This document shows, piece after piece, positions 44,280-57,445 of a stretch of DNA of 64,000 nucleotides (position 1 is the stretch's first letter; every line of letters begins with the position of its first letter). This stretch comes from Nemania diffusa (taxonomy: Eukaryota > Ascomycota > Sordariomycetes > Xylariales > Xylariaceae), in NCBI GenBank assembly GCA_038501195.1, contig JBBPUQ010000005.1:4712001-4776000 (forward strand). The letters are read 5' to 3'. The position numbers and the translations under genes are program-made. The notes beneath the pieces were generated by a model, which worked only from the letters and a program-made list of their open reading frames with translations, searched no databases and was not told the DNA's origin.

Positions 44280-47200
44280 ATTAATTAATTTTTTTTTTAT
44301 TTTTTTATTATTTAATTAATTTATATATATTTTTATTTATATAACTAGCTTATTTATATTAATTAATTTTTTTAATATTTAATTAAATATTTATTAAATT
44401 ATTTTTATTATTAATTTAATATACTTTTATAATTTTGTAATTTTTATATATTTTTTAAAATAATATAATATTAATTATAAATTGCTTTTTTTATATAATT
44501 TTTAATTTAATTAAATATTTATATAAAAATTTAAAATTAATATATATAATTAATAATATAGTTAATAATTTTATTATATAAATAATTTTTTAAAAAATTA
44601 TATTAAATATAATAATATAATTAAATTTATTAATTATATTATATAATTTATTTATTAATATATTATATATAATTTATTTATATTTAATTAAATTTTAATA
44701 AATAATATTATTTTTAATTATAAAAATATTTTTTATATAGTTTTTATTAATTAATATAATTATAAATTTAATTTAAAAACTTAAATTTTTATTATTTATA
44801 AATATTTTATTAATAAAAATAAAAATTTTTATATTATTAAAGTTTAAAAATATATAATATAATTTTTATTATATATTATTAATTTGTTATTATATTTATA
44901 TATTTAATATTTTAATATTATTTTTTAATAGCTTTTAAATTTATATAATAATTAATAAATTATATAATATTTTTAATTAATATATTAATATAATATATAT
45001 ATTTTAAATTTATTAAATAATTTTTTATATAAAAGTTAATAATATATAATTATTTAATTTATTTTTATTAAATTTAATAAAATATTTAAATATTAGTTTT
45101 ATTTTTAATTTTATATTAAATAATAGTTTAGTTTTTTTTTTATATAAAAACTTTTTAAATATAATATTAAAAATATTATTTATTTAAAGTTTTATAATTA
45201 TAAATTTATTAAGTTTTTTTTTAATATATAATAAATATAAATTATATATAAATATTTTTATATTTAATTTTTAATAATAATATTTATAATAAATTTTATA
45301 TTAATATAATTTTAATTTAATTAATTTATATAATAATTATATAATTTAAAATATAATATTTATTAAATATTTATTTTTTAATTTTTTTAATAAATAAATA
45401 TAAATTTTTTAATTTAATTTATTATATAATTATATATATATTTAAAAAATATTTTATAATTTTATATATATATTATAATTTTAAATTAATAATAGTTTTA
45501 AAATTATAATAAATTATTAATTTATATATTAAATTATTAATATTTATATAAAAATTTAAACTTTATTATTATTTTTATAATTTTATATAATTAATTTAAA
45601 TTTTTTATATAGTTTAGTTATTTTATTTTTAATTTTTTATATAAGTTTAATTTAAAAAATTTTTATTTAATTATATTAATTTAAATTATATTATATAAAC
45701 TAAAATATATTTTAAATTATTAATATATTTATTTTAATTATATTTAATTATTTAAAAAATATATTAAATATAATAATTATATTATTTTATTTTAATTATA
45801 TAATTAAAATATAATTATTAAATTTTTTTAATATAAAATATTAATTATTAATAAATATAAATAACTTTTTTAGTTTATTTTTATATTAAAATTATAATTA
45901 TTTAATAATTTAAAAAAAGTTATATAAAAAACTTTTTTTTTTATATAATAAATTAAATATAATTTTTTATTAATAATATAATTTAATTTATATATAATAA
46001 AATTTAATTAATTTATTTATTATATTAATTATAATATTATAATTTTTAATTATAAAAGTTTTATATAATTTTATTTAGTTTTTTTATTTTTTTTATATTA
46101 TAATTTTATTTTTAAAAAATAAAAAAAATATTTTATATAATAATATTAGTTTATTTTTAATTTGTATAATTTAATTAATATTAATTTTTATATAAATATT
46201 TTTTAATATTTTTATAGCTTTTTATATAACTTTTATTTTTTAAATAATTTTTAATAAAAAAAATAAAGTATTATTAATTTTAAAATAAACTTTAAAAATT
46301 AATAAAATAAATATAAAATTATTTAATTTAGTTATATTATTTAAAGTTTTTAAAATTATTTATAATATTATTTTTTTATTTATATAATAATTAATTTTTT
46401 TATATAAAATATTAAATATATAATAAAATAATATATATATTTGTTTAATTTTTTTAATAATTTAATATATTTTAATAAATATTTTTTTATATAAAGTTTT
46501 AATTAATTATATATTATTATAAAATTTTTTAAATAAAAAATTTATATTAAAATTATATATAATATAATTAAATAATTTTTAATATATTAAAATTTAATAT
46601 TAATATAATATATTTTAAATATTATATATATTTAAAAACTTTAAAAATTTAATTATTTAAAATAAAATATTTATATTAATTATATATAAAATTAATTATT
46701 TATTAATTTATATAATATTAATTATAATTTTATAATTAAAGTTATATTTATTTTTTAATAAAAATTTAAATTTTTTTAAAATTTAATTATATAATTAATA
46801 ATAATAATAAATTTTTTTAATTTTTTAAAATATTAAAATATTAATTTTATTATATTTAACTTTTTATAATAATTTTATAAATTTTTTTATATAAAAATAT
46901 TTAAATCGATAATATAACTTTTAAAACTTTTGTTTTATAAAATAATTTATAATTTTTAATTAGTTAATATTAAAAAATAAATATTTTTATTTTTATATAA
47001 TTAATATTATTATATTATTTTATTATATAATTATATTTTATATATTATTAAAATAAATATATAATTAATTTATATTTTATAATAATAATAAAAATAAAGT
47101 TAATATATTTAAAATATAAAATTTAATTAATTTAATTAATATTAAAATTGTTATAATATTTATAATTTTAAAACTTTTAATATTATTAAATTAAATTATT

Positions 47201-48429
47201 ATATTATTTAAAATTTAATTTATTTATATAAAAAAGTTTTTTTATATAAAAGTTTTAATTTAAATTTTTTTAATAATTAAAACTTTAATTATATTAATAT
47301 TTTATAAAATATTTTAATATTTTATATTATATTAATTATTTAAATAAAAACTATTTAATATTAATATTTAATTTTAAATATATATATTTTTTTTTATTAT
47401 ATAATAAAAATATATTAAATTTATTAAAAATTAAACTATTTTATTTTTAGTTTTAAAATTTAAATTATTATTAAATTTATTATTATATAAAAAGTTTTTA
47501 TTACTTTTATAATTTAATATAAATATATTATATTTTTTATATAATAAAGTTTTTTATTTTAAAATATTATATATAATAAAATATTACTTTTTTATTTTTA
47601 ATTTTTTTTATTAGTTATAATTAATAAATTAATAATTAAATCTTTTATAAATAAAATATTTTTTATTATTTTTATTATTTTTATTATATAATTGTTATAA
47701 TTTTTAATAAAAGTTTTTTTTAAAGTTATAATTATATAATTGTTTTAAATATTTAATATTATATTATTTATTAATAAAATAAATATTTATTATATAATAA
47801 TAGTTTATTTTTTAATTAAAAAAAATTTATAATATTATTTATAAATTAAAAAATAAAATTTTATATATAAATTTCTAATTAATTAAAATAAATTTAAATT
47901 TAAATATATTAAAATATATTTATATAACTTTTATATAAAATAATATTTTTTTATAATAACTAAGTTTTAAAATATATTATATAAATTAAAACTAATTAAT
48001 TATAATTTTTAATATTTTAAATATTATTTTTATTAAATTATTTTATTTTATTTATATAAAAATAATAATAATTTAATTAATTTAATATTAATTATAATTA
48101 ATTGTTATATTAAAATAATTATTAAATATTATATAAATTTTATTTTATTTATATATTAAATTAATATAATTAAAATAATATTATTTAGTTTTTTTTTTTA
48201 ATATAAAAAAAAATATTATATAATATTATTTTTTAATAATTTTAAATTAACAATATATTAAAATAAAAATTTAAACTTTATTATATAATATATTATATAA
48301 TTTATTATTATAATTTTAATTTAATTATTATATTTTAATAAATATAATAAATTATATTATTTTAATTAAATTATTATAAATAATTTAAATAAAAAAAAAT
48401 TTATATAATTAATTTTTATATTAATTTAG
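44280..48429 (-). mobile_element. retrotransposon relic A (same family as 49374-57445)
   Basis: The segment aligns by eye, in the same orientation, with about 51800-56060 of the delimited LTR element. Matching anchor points include AATATAATATTAATTATAA (about 44460 and 51990) and a stretch near 48060 that matches about 55700. It is more AT-rich than that element, so it is older or more heavily mutated. It lacks the part corresponding to about 56080-57179 of the element, which is the probable gag side. Boundaries are approximate. Confidence 0.6.
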
Positions 48430-48683
48430 TTTTATATAATTGATTATATATAATAGAGTTAAAATAAAATATAATATTATAATTATATAATATTATTGTT
48501 GTTTTTATATTTAAAAAAAAATCTTTGTATATATAATATATATATATAAATTATATAAATTTGTTAATAATTTATTAATGTTATATATAATAAAATATAA
48601 CTAATTATATAATAAATAAATAGCAAATTATATAAAAAAAATTTAAATATATATTAATTATAATTAATATTACTATTTTAACA
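48430..48683. repeat. probable degenerate LTR between relics A and B
   Basis: It ends ACTATTTTAACA, as the 49374 LTR ends AGTATTTTAACA, and its interior aligns loosely with that LTR. Relic A lies on its left and relic B on its right. Confidence 0.45.
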
Positions 48684-48689
48684 GTTGTA

Positions 48690-49373
48690 AAATTTCTTTT
48701 TAGTTGTAGTTTTTTTTATATATATATATTTTTTAATTTTTTTTTATATATATTTTTATTTATATATATAACTTATTAATTAAAACTAATATTTTTAATA
48801 TTTAGTTTAATATTATCTTTGTTAATATATTAATTAAATTATTTCTTTTATTAATTTAATATATTTTAAAGATTTTTTTTTTTTATATAACTTTTATAAT
48901 AATATAATATTAATTATAAGTTATTTTTTTTATATTATATTAAATTTAATTAAATAATTATATAGCAACTTTAAATTAAAATATAAAATTATTAAAACTT
49001 ATAATATATTTAATATTTTTAAAATTTTTTAAAAAGTTATATAAAAAATAATTATATTATTAAATTTATTAACTATTTTATATAATTTATTAGCTAATAT
49101 ATTTTTAATTAATTATTTATATTTATTTAAATTTTAATAAATAATATTATTAAAAATTTCAAATTTTAAATTAATATTATTTTTTATATAAGTTTTTATA
49201 ATTAATATAATTAAAAATTTAATTTATAATATTATATTTATATTATTTATAAATAAACTATTTATAAAAATAAAAAACTTTATATAATATAAATTAAAAA
49301 ATATAAATATTAATTTATAGTTATAAATATTAATTTATTATTTAATTTATTTATTTAAAATAATTATATTAAC
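48690..49373 (-). mobile_element. retrotransposon relic B, left part
   Basis: It aligns with about 44280-44830 of relic A and about 51800-52400 of the delimited element, and is interrupted at 49373 by the insertion of that element. It continues at 57446. Confidence 0.6.
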
Positions 49374-49639
49374 TGTTAAATAAGCTATATATATACAATA
49401 ATATATATAAATTACGTATAAACAAAATATAAAGCTAGTTATACTATGTTTATATTAATAATTATATTTAAAAGAAGTTTTTTTATATAATTAGAAATTT
49501 TATTATAAATAAAATTTCTACTAATATATAAAATAAATATTTACTTATATAACTATATATTTATTTATACAATTATAGTATAAATATTACAGTATATAAA
49601 CTACAATATATAGTTATAACTAATATTAGTATTTTAACA
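49374..49639 (-). repeat. left LTR, 266 bp
   Basis: Direct copy of 57180-57445 at equal length. It is the more AT-rich of the two, with T or A at many sites where the right copy keeps C or G. Confidence 0.85.
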
Positions 49640-50186
49640 CTAGTTTTTTTTTTTTTAATTATAACTAAATATTGTATAAAAGCAAAAAAATAAAAAACAA
49701 AAAAGCAACATGTTTTATAGTAACTTAGTTCTATTATATAATAAGTCGATTATTTTATAGCTATATATAAATAGTATAATTTAATTGTTTGTTATATTAA
49801 CTTAGTTTATATATTATATAATATTTTTAATTAATTAAAATAACAAATCGCTGCTTATTAAATTATTAACTATAGTTAATTTATTAAAAATAACTTTTTT
49901 ATACAGTAATAAAGTCTATAATAAATCATTAATAGTTAATTTAATAAACTTTATACAATTAATTAATTAATAATTATTTGTTAATTTGTTTATTTAATAA
50001 ATAACTATTATACAAAAAAAAAAAAGTATTAAATATTATATAAAAAAAATAAACAATATTAGTTGAAATATTAGTTTATATAGTATAAAATTTCAAGTAT
50101 AAATATTTAGCTAGTTTTTGTTTATTTCTGTTTTTTTTTTTTTGTTTCTTTTTTATATATTTGTTTTTTTGTTTATTTATTTATTT

Positions 50187-50203
50187 ATATATATATATAT
50201 ATA

Positions 50204-50251
<48 letters not shown>

Positions 50252-50275
50252 TTATTTATATATATATATTTGTTA
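50187..50275. repeat. (TA)n microsatellite
   Basis: An almost pure TA dinucleotide tract inside the LTR element, followed by a TAG/CAG-rich patch at about 50280-50325. Confidence 0.9.
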
Positions 50276-50840
50276 TATAGTAGTAGCAGTAGCAGCAGCA
50301 GTAGAATAGCTGCTGTTTGCTTTTGTTTTATGCTTGCTTTTTTAAACGGTGTATTATAGTTTTAAAACTTTGTTCAAATTAAAAACAATAGTGCAATAAA
50401 AATATACAACTTTTTAATTAAAAGCTAAGCTTATTAAGCTTTTATATAATTGCTTTATATAAATATATGTTTATTTTTGTATAAATAAATCTTTTTGTAT
50501 ATTTTTAACTAATATATTTAATTATATAATAAGCTAAAAAAAGTATTATTTATATTGCTTTTTTTACTAATATTTTTTTTTAAGTATTAGTTTTAAATAT
50601 TTTTATAAATGTTTAAACAAAGTTTATATATTAAAAGAAATATTTTCGAGCTTTTTTAGTTTAAAACTAAAGTTTAATTATATTACTTTATATTAACAGC
50701 TTTTGAAATAGTTGTTAATGCTATATTAATATACTATTTATTAAATATTATTAAGTTTTTAGTTTTTAAAAAAGCATATATAGCATATATATTTAATGTT
50801 TATATAGTGTTTGTTATTTTTAATATAGTTTATAAAAATG

Positions 50841-50867
50841 AAAAAAAAAAAAAAAAAAAAAAAAAAA
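50841..50867. repeat. (A)27 homopolymer
   Basis: An unbroken run of 27 A following ATG, inside the LTR element. Its length may be unreliable in the assembly. Confidence 0.9.
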
Positions 50868-51080
50868 TTTAATTTCGTTTTACTTTTTATATAGTAGCTA
50901 AAAAATAATAAATTTAATTTTTTAGTTTTTTTTAACAATGTTTTTTTTATATATATTATATAAATATTTTTTATATATATATATATTAAAATGTTTTATA
51001 TTATATATAAATTGTTAAATATATATATATTTTTCGACTTTTTTTTAAATGTAAAAATTTGTTATATATATATTTATTAG

Positions 51081-51316
51081 TTGATTTAAAATAAAAATAT
51101 ATTATATATATATATATTAATTAATATATAATAAATATATGTTATATATATATATAGCTATTAATATATAATAAAAATATATTATATATATATATAGTTA
51201 TTAATATAAAGTAAAAATATATTGTATATATATATAGCTGTTAATATAAAATAAAAATATGTTATATATATATATAGCTGTTAATATAAAATAAAGCTAT
51301 ATTATATATAAATAGT
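51081..51316. repeat. 40-bp minisatellite, five units plus a partial
   Basis: Units start at 51081, 51121, 51161, 51201 and 51241, each exactly 40 bp, most of the form TTAATATA(A)ATA...TATATAGCT(A/G). A partial unit runs to about 51316. It lies near the left LTR of the element, in its probable 3' non-coding part. Confidence 0.88.
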
Positions 51317-51411
51317 TTTAAATATATATAATAAAAAAAAAAGAAAAAAAAAAATCAATACAGCTTTAAATTTATAATTAATATAAACTTAAAACTATAT
51401 ATGCTTTAGTT

Positions 51412-51797
51412 AAAAATTAAATTTAAAATATATAATAAATACTATATATGTTATTACTATATTATTAAAACCTGTTTATTAAAAGTAAGTTTTTTATAAT
51501 ATTTAAGTATATGTTTTTTTATATAAAAAAAAAAGTAGCTTTTATATAAAAGTTGTTTTATATTATATAAAAATAAAATATTGTATAAAAAAAAACTATA
51601 TTTAAAATATATTGTTTATATTAGTTTATTTTAAATATATATTTTAACTAAAAATTAAATTTAAAATATATAAAAAAAGTTATATATGTTACTATTATAT
51701 TATTAAAACTTATTTGTTAAAAGTAAGTTTTTTATAATATTTTAAATATGTACTTTTTTATATAAAAAAAAAGCAGTTTTTATATAATAATTGTTTT
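51412..51797. repeat. approx. 150-bp direct duplication
   Basis: 51412-51560 and 51650-51797 are similar copies sharing AAAAATTAAATTTAAAATA and AAAAGTAAGTTTTTTATAAT. They are separated by about 90 bp, inside the LTR element. Confidence 0.8.
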
Positions 51798-54700
51798 TTT
51801 ATTATATGTTTATTTTTATTTTGTTTATTAATGTTTTAATTTATATAATAAATCTATTAGTAAATATTAAAGTTTTAAATATTTAGTTTAATTTTTGTTT
51901 TATAAATATATTAACAAAATTGTTAATATTGTTTATTTATTATATTTTAAAAAAATTTTTTTTTTTATATAATTTATAAAATAATATAATATTAATTATA
52001 AACTGTTTTTTTTATGTTATTTTAAGTTTAACTAAATAGTTATATAAAAATTTTAAGTTTAAATATAAAACTGCTAAAATTAAAATAATTTTTAATATAG
52101 TTAAAATTTACTAAATTATTATATATAAAACAATTGTATTATTAAAACTATTAATTATATTATATAATTTATTTATAAATATATTATAAATAATTTTTTT
52201 ATATTTGTTTAAGTTTTAATATATAATATTATTAGTAATTTTAAAACTTAAATTATTTTTTATATATTGTTTTATTACTAATATAATAATAAATTTAAAC
52301 TATAAAATTATATTTATATTATTTATAAATAATTTATTAATAAATATAAACAACTTTATATAATTTAAATCTAGTAATATAAAAATTAATTTATAGTTAA
52401 AATTGTTTGTTTATTATTAAATTTTTTAATTTAAATTTTTAATATTATTTAATTAAAAATTAATTATTTATATAGCTATTAATAAATTATATATAGCTTT
52501 TAGTTAATATATATTGTTAATATATATTTTTTATATATATTATAAAATATATTTTTAAGTAGCTTTTTTTATACAATAGTTAATTAAAACTAATTAATTA
52601 TTTTAATTTTTTTAAATTAAAGTTATGTTATTTTTATATAATAAAATAATTTGTTTGTTATTAAATTCAATTAAATAATTTAATCGAAATGTTTTTTTTA
52701 GCTTTGTATAAAAGCTAGTTTGTTATAATTTATATTTTTTTTTTATTAAAAAATTTAATATAATAAAACTAAATATATTGTTTGTTTATAAACTTATAAT
52801 ATTAAAGTTATTAATTTGTTTTATTATATATAAAAAGTATAAGTTATATATAAATATAAATATATCAAGTTTTTTGTAATAATATTAATAATATATTTTA
52901 AATTAATATAGTTTTAATTTAGCTAATTTATATAATAGTTATATAATTTTTAAAATAATATTTTTAAAATATTTAAATTTTAGTTTAGTTAATAGTTATA
53001 TAAAGATTTTTTTTACTAGTTTATTTTTTAATTATATATATATTTATATAATATTTCGAAGTTTATTTAAAATATTATAGTTATAAATTAATAAAAGTTT
53101 AAATATAAGCAGTAGTTTTTAATTTATTTATTAAATAGTTAAAAATTAAATAAGTATTAATTTTTTTTTAAAATTGTTATATTTTTATATAATAAGTTTT
53201 AACTTTTTGTATAGTTTAGTTGTTTTTTTTTTAATTTTTTATATAAAATAAAACTTAAAAATTTGAATATTTTTATATTTTATTTAATTATATTTAACAA
53301 ATTAAAATATTTTTTATATAACAAAGTTGTTAATTTTAATAGTGTTTAATTTTTTAAATAATATTTTAAGCATATTAATTATACTGTTTTTTTATAACTT
53401 TATTACTAATGTATATATTTTTTATTTTTTTGCTGTAAAAAAACTGTAGCTAGTTTATTGTACAAAAATTATATATATATTTGCGTTTTTTTTTAATTTA
53501 TTGCGTTTTTTTTATACAATAAAAGTTTAAAAGTGTTAAGTTTTTATTAAATCTATTTTTTAGTTTTTTAATAATTGTGTTTTTTTTATATAATAATAAA
53601 GTTTTATTTATATATATCGAAAATATATTAAACTGTTTATTAAATTAATAATAATATTTAATTTTTTAATCGATTAAATTTTATATAGTTTATTTTAGTT
53701 TTGTTTTTTTTTTTATATAAATATTTTGTTTTTTAAAAGTAATAAAAATATATTATATATAATTAAACTGTTATATTTATTAATTATACAATTAATTTTA
53801 ACTTTTATATATTTTTTATATAATATTTTTATTACTTTTTTTATTATTTTAACTTTTTGTATAATATTTAGTAATAAAAATAAGTTTTAATTAACTTTTA
53901 AATATATATTAAAAATTAATAAAATAAATATAAAACTGTTTAATTTTGCAATATTATTTAAAACTTTAATTACTATTTATAAAATTAACTTTTGTTTTAT
54001 ATAATAGTTTATTTTTGTTTTAAAAATATTATATATATATTAAAATAGTTTATATGTTTTTTTTATTTTGTTTATTACTTAATAAGTTTTAATAAATATT
54101 ATATAATATTATATATTTATTATTTATATATAGTTTTAAAATTTTTTAAATAAAAAGTTAATATTTAAATTATAAATAATATAATTTAGCAGTTTTTAAT
54201 ATATATTAATTTAACATTTATACAGTATTTTTTATATATTATATATAAATATAAATTTTAAAAATATTATTGTTTAAAAAAATATTGCTATATTAATAAT
54301 ATAAAAGACTTATTTGCTGTTTATTTATATAGTATTAATTACTACTTTGTAATTAAAATTGTAATTGTTTTTAATTAAAAATTTGAAACATCGAAATATT
54401 TAATTGTATAATTAATAATAATAACAAAACTTCTAAATTTTTTTTAAAATTAAATAGTTTATATTATATTTTATATAATTAAATATTTTATATAAATGTT
54501 TTAAAAAAAAAATATTTAAAATAGCAATATAGCTGTTAAAATTTTATTTTTATAAAATATATATTAATTTTTTATAAATTTATATTAAAAAATAAATGTT
54601 TTTATTTATATATAACAAAAATAGTTTTTTTATTATATTGTATAATTAAATCTTTTGTATTATTAAAATATATTTTTAAACAATTAGTATTTTTAAAAAA

Positions 54701-57179
54701 AAACAAAAATAATATTGTTATATTAAAAATATAATAAGTTATTATATTTAGTATATTTTTTATTTATATAATATTAATTATAATAATTATATAGCTACTA
54801 TTAAAATAAATATATATTATTTTTAATATTTAGTTTATTTTTATATAAAAGTATATTTAAAAATAAGTTTTTAATTATACTTTTTTTACTATTAAATAAT
54901 TAAAAATATTTATATTTTATAGTTTATTTTAATATTTTATATAATATTAGTTATTTAGTATAAACTAATTAAACAAAATAATAATATTTTAGTTTTAAAT
55001 ATTTTTATTTGTTATATAATATATAAATATATTGTTTATAAAAAATTAAATCAATTAATTTTTTTGTTTTTTGTTAATTTTTTAATTACTTTTGTTTAAC
55101 TTTAGTTTAATATACTTTTTATATTTTATAAAATATATTAAAAACTAATTAAATATTAATATATAATTAAAAATTGTTTTATATAAATTAAAATATATAC
55201 TTTTAATATAAGTTTTTTTTTAAAATATATAGTTAATTAATTAACAGTTTAACTTTTTATATATAAAACATTTTTTGTTTATATAAAAGTTTTAAATAAA
55301 TTGTTTTTTTAATTATATAAAGTTCTATTAAATATTAAACAGATTTAAAAATTTTTATATATTTTTAAATTAAAAATTTTTTGTACAATTATTTTAATAA
55401 TATTTTTAATCAATAAAGTATATATTATTTGTTTTTTATAAAAAATGTTTTAATTTATTTTTGTTTATTATTTAAAAATAAACTTATAAATTAATAAAAA
55501 AATTTTTATATATAAGTTTTTAAAATATTAAAACTGTTGCTAGCTTTAATATATTTTAGTATATTTATATAACAATTGTATTAAATTAAATTTTATTTTA
55601 ATAATTTATATTAAAAACTTGTTATATTTTTACAAGTTTTATAATTATAACATTAAATATATTATAAATAAATAAATCGAAGTTTTTTTTTTTAGTTTAT
55701 ATAAAAATAATATTAGTTCAATTAGTTTAATATTAGCTATAATTTATATTAATATTAAAATAAATATTTATTATATAATAAATTTTATTTTATATTTTTT
55801 TTAGTTTAATATTATATATATAAAAGTTTTTTATACAACTTTTTAATATTATTAAAAAAATAATGTAGTATTAATTTTTTATTATTTTAAATTATTAATA
55901 TATATTAATAAATAGTTATACTTTATTATATAACAAGTTGTATAGTTTATTAAAATAATTTTTTTTTTTTTTTTATATTTTTTAAAAAATAGTATATTTT
56001 TTTAATAAAATTATTTTATTTTGTATATTTTAAGTTAAAAATAACTTAAAAAATACGTTTAATATTATTAAATTAAATGTTGTATAAATATAAAACTGTT
56101 GTTTAAAAGTATATAAAAAATAATATATTATAAAATATTTATAAACTAGTTAAAAATTTAGCTTATAACTAATAGTTGTTATATATTAGTATATAAAATT
56201 GAAAATATATTTATATTTAATAGTTAATTATATAAACAGTTTATTGTTTTTTTTTATAAATGTTTAAAAATATATATTTAAAATTAGTTTTAGTTGTATT
56301 AATTTTAATTAAAATATATTTATATTATTTATAATTATATAAAACTGTTAGTTTAAAATTAATAAATTAAATATTTATATAAAAAGTAATAAAATTAATT
56401 AAGTAGTTAAAAAAAAAGCTTGTTTATTATTATTAAGTAAATATTAATTTTGTATAATTTATACAAATTTTATTCATTATTTTGTACTATTATTACTATT
56501 ATATTATATATTTTTTTGTTTTAAAATATTAAACAATTTTTGTTAAACTAATTTATTTATTTGATTTTATATTTTATATATCTAATGTTTAAAATTTTTA
56601 ACGTATAACTTTTATAATAACTAATTAATTAAATTTAAATATTTATATTTAATAATATAACAAACTACTTAAATATTAAATATAATTAATATTATTATTA
56701 TAATATTAAACTTTTGGTTTTATAATTAAACATTAATATATTTTTATATATAATGTTTTAAAAATTTACAATTAAAAACAATTTTGTTATATTAGTTATT
56801 ATTATTGTATATAATAAAAAGTTCTTTTTTGTTATACAACTGTTTTAATGTTATAATAATTAAAAGTATAAAATAAAAAATAAAAAGGTTTTTTTTTTTT
56901 TGTTTAGCTGTTATACAATAAATAATTTAATATAATTATATACTATTGTTTTTAGTATTACTTTTTATATTTAAAACTTTGCAATATTACAAAATATATT
57001 TTAGTACAATAGTCGAACTTGATTTTCTATTTTAAACTTTGTTATATAAAAATTACTTGATTTATATAAAGCAAAAACTTCAAAATACAATATAAAAACT
57101 TATTAAGTTTAATTAAACTTTAAGCTAGCTTTATTTTTACTTTTGCTAATCTGTAATATATTCTGCAACTACTAATTAG

Positions 57180-57445
57180 TATTAAATAAGCTATATATAT
57201 ATAATAGTACATATAAGTTATATATAAACAAAATATAAAGCTAGTTATACTATATTTATATTAATAATTATATTTAAAAGAAGTTTTTTTGTACAGCTAG
57301 AGATTTTATTATAAATAAAATCTCTACTAGCGTATAAAGTAAGTGCTTGCCTACATAACTATATACCTGTTCATATAACTGCAGTACAAATACTGCAGCA
57401 TACAAACTACAACATACAGTTATAACCAATACTAATATTTCAACA
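57180..57445 (-). repeat. right LTR, 266 bp
   Basis: Direct copy of 49374-49639. It keeps C/G in segments such as AAGTGCTTGCCTACATAAC and ACTGCAGCATACAAAC, so it is less mutated than its partner. In the inferred minus orientation it is the 5' LTR. Confidence 0.85.

Larger units (their letters stand above)
49374..57445 (-). mobile_element. complete but RIP-degraded LTR retrotransposon
   Basis: Two 266-bp direct repeats, 49374-49639 and 57180-57445, enclose about 7.5 kb. The repeats start TGTTAAA or TATTAAA and end TTTAACA or TTTCAACA. The original ends were therefore probably TGTTGAAA...TTTCAACA, with the TG...CA of LTRs. A 5-bp target duplication flanks it: TTAAC (49369-49373) and TTAGC (57446-57450), differing by one transition. 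The minus orientation is inferred: a T-run (49643-49656) next to the left LTR reads as a polypurine tract on the minus strand. Sequence left of the right LTR, read on the minus strand (TAATTAGTAGTTGCAGAA), resembles a primer-binding site and matches the same position in the element at 59983. No intact gag or pol frame remains. Copia-like is a guess. Confidence 0.78.
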
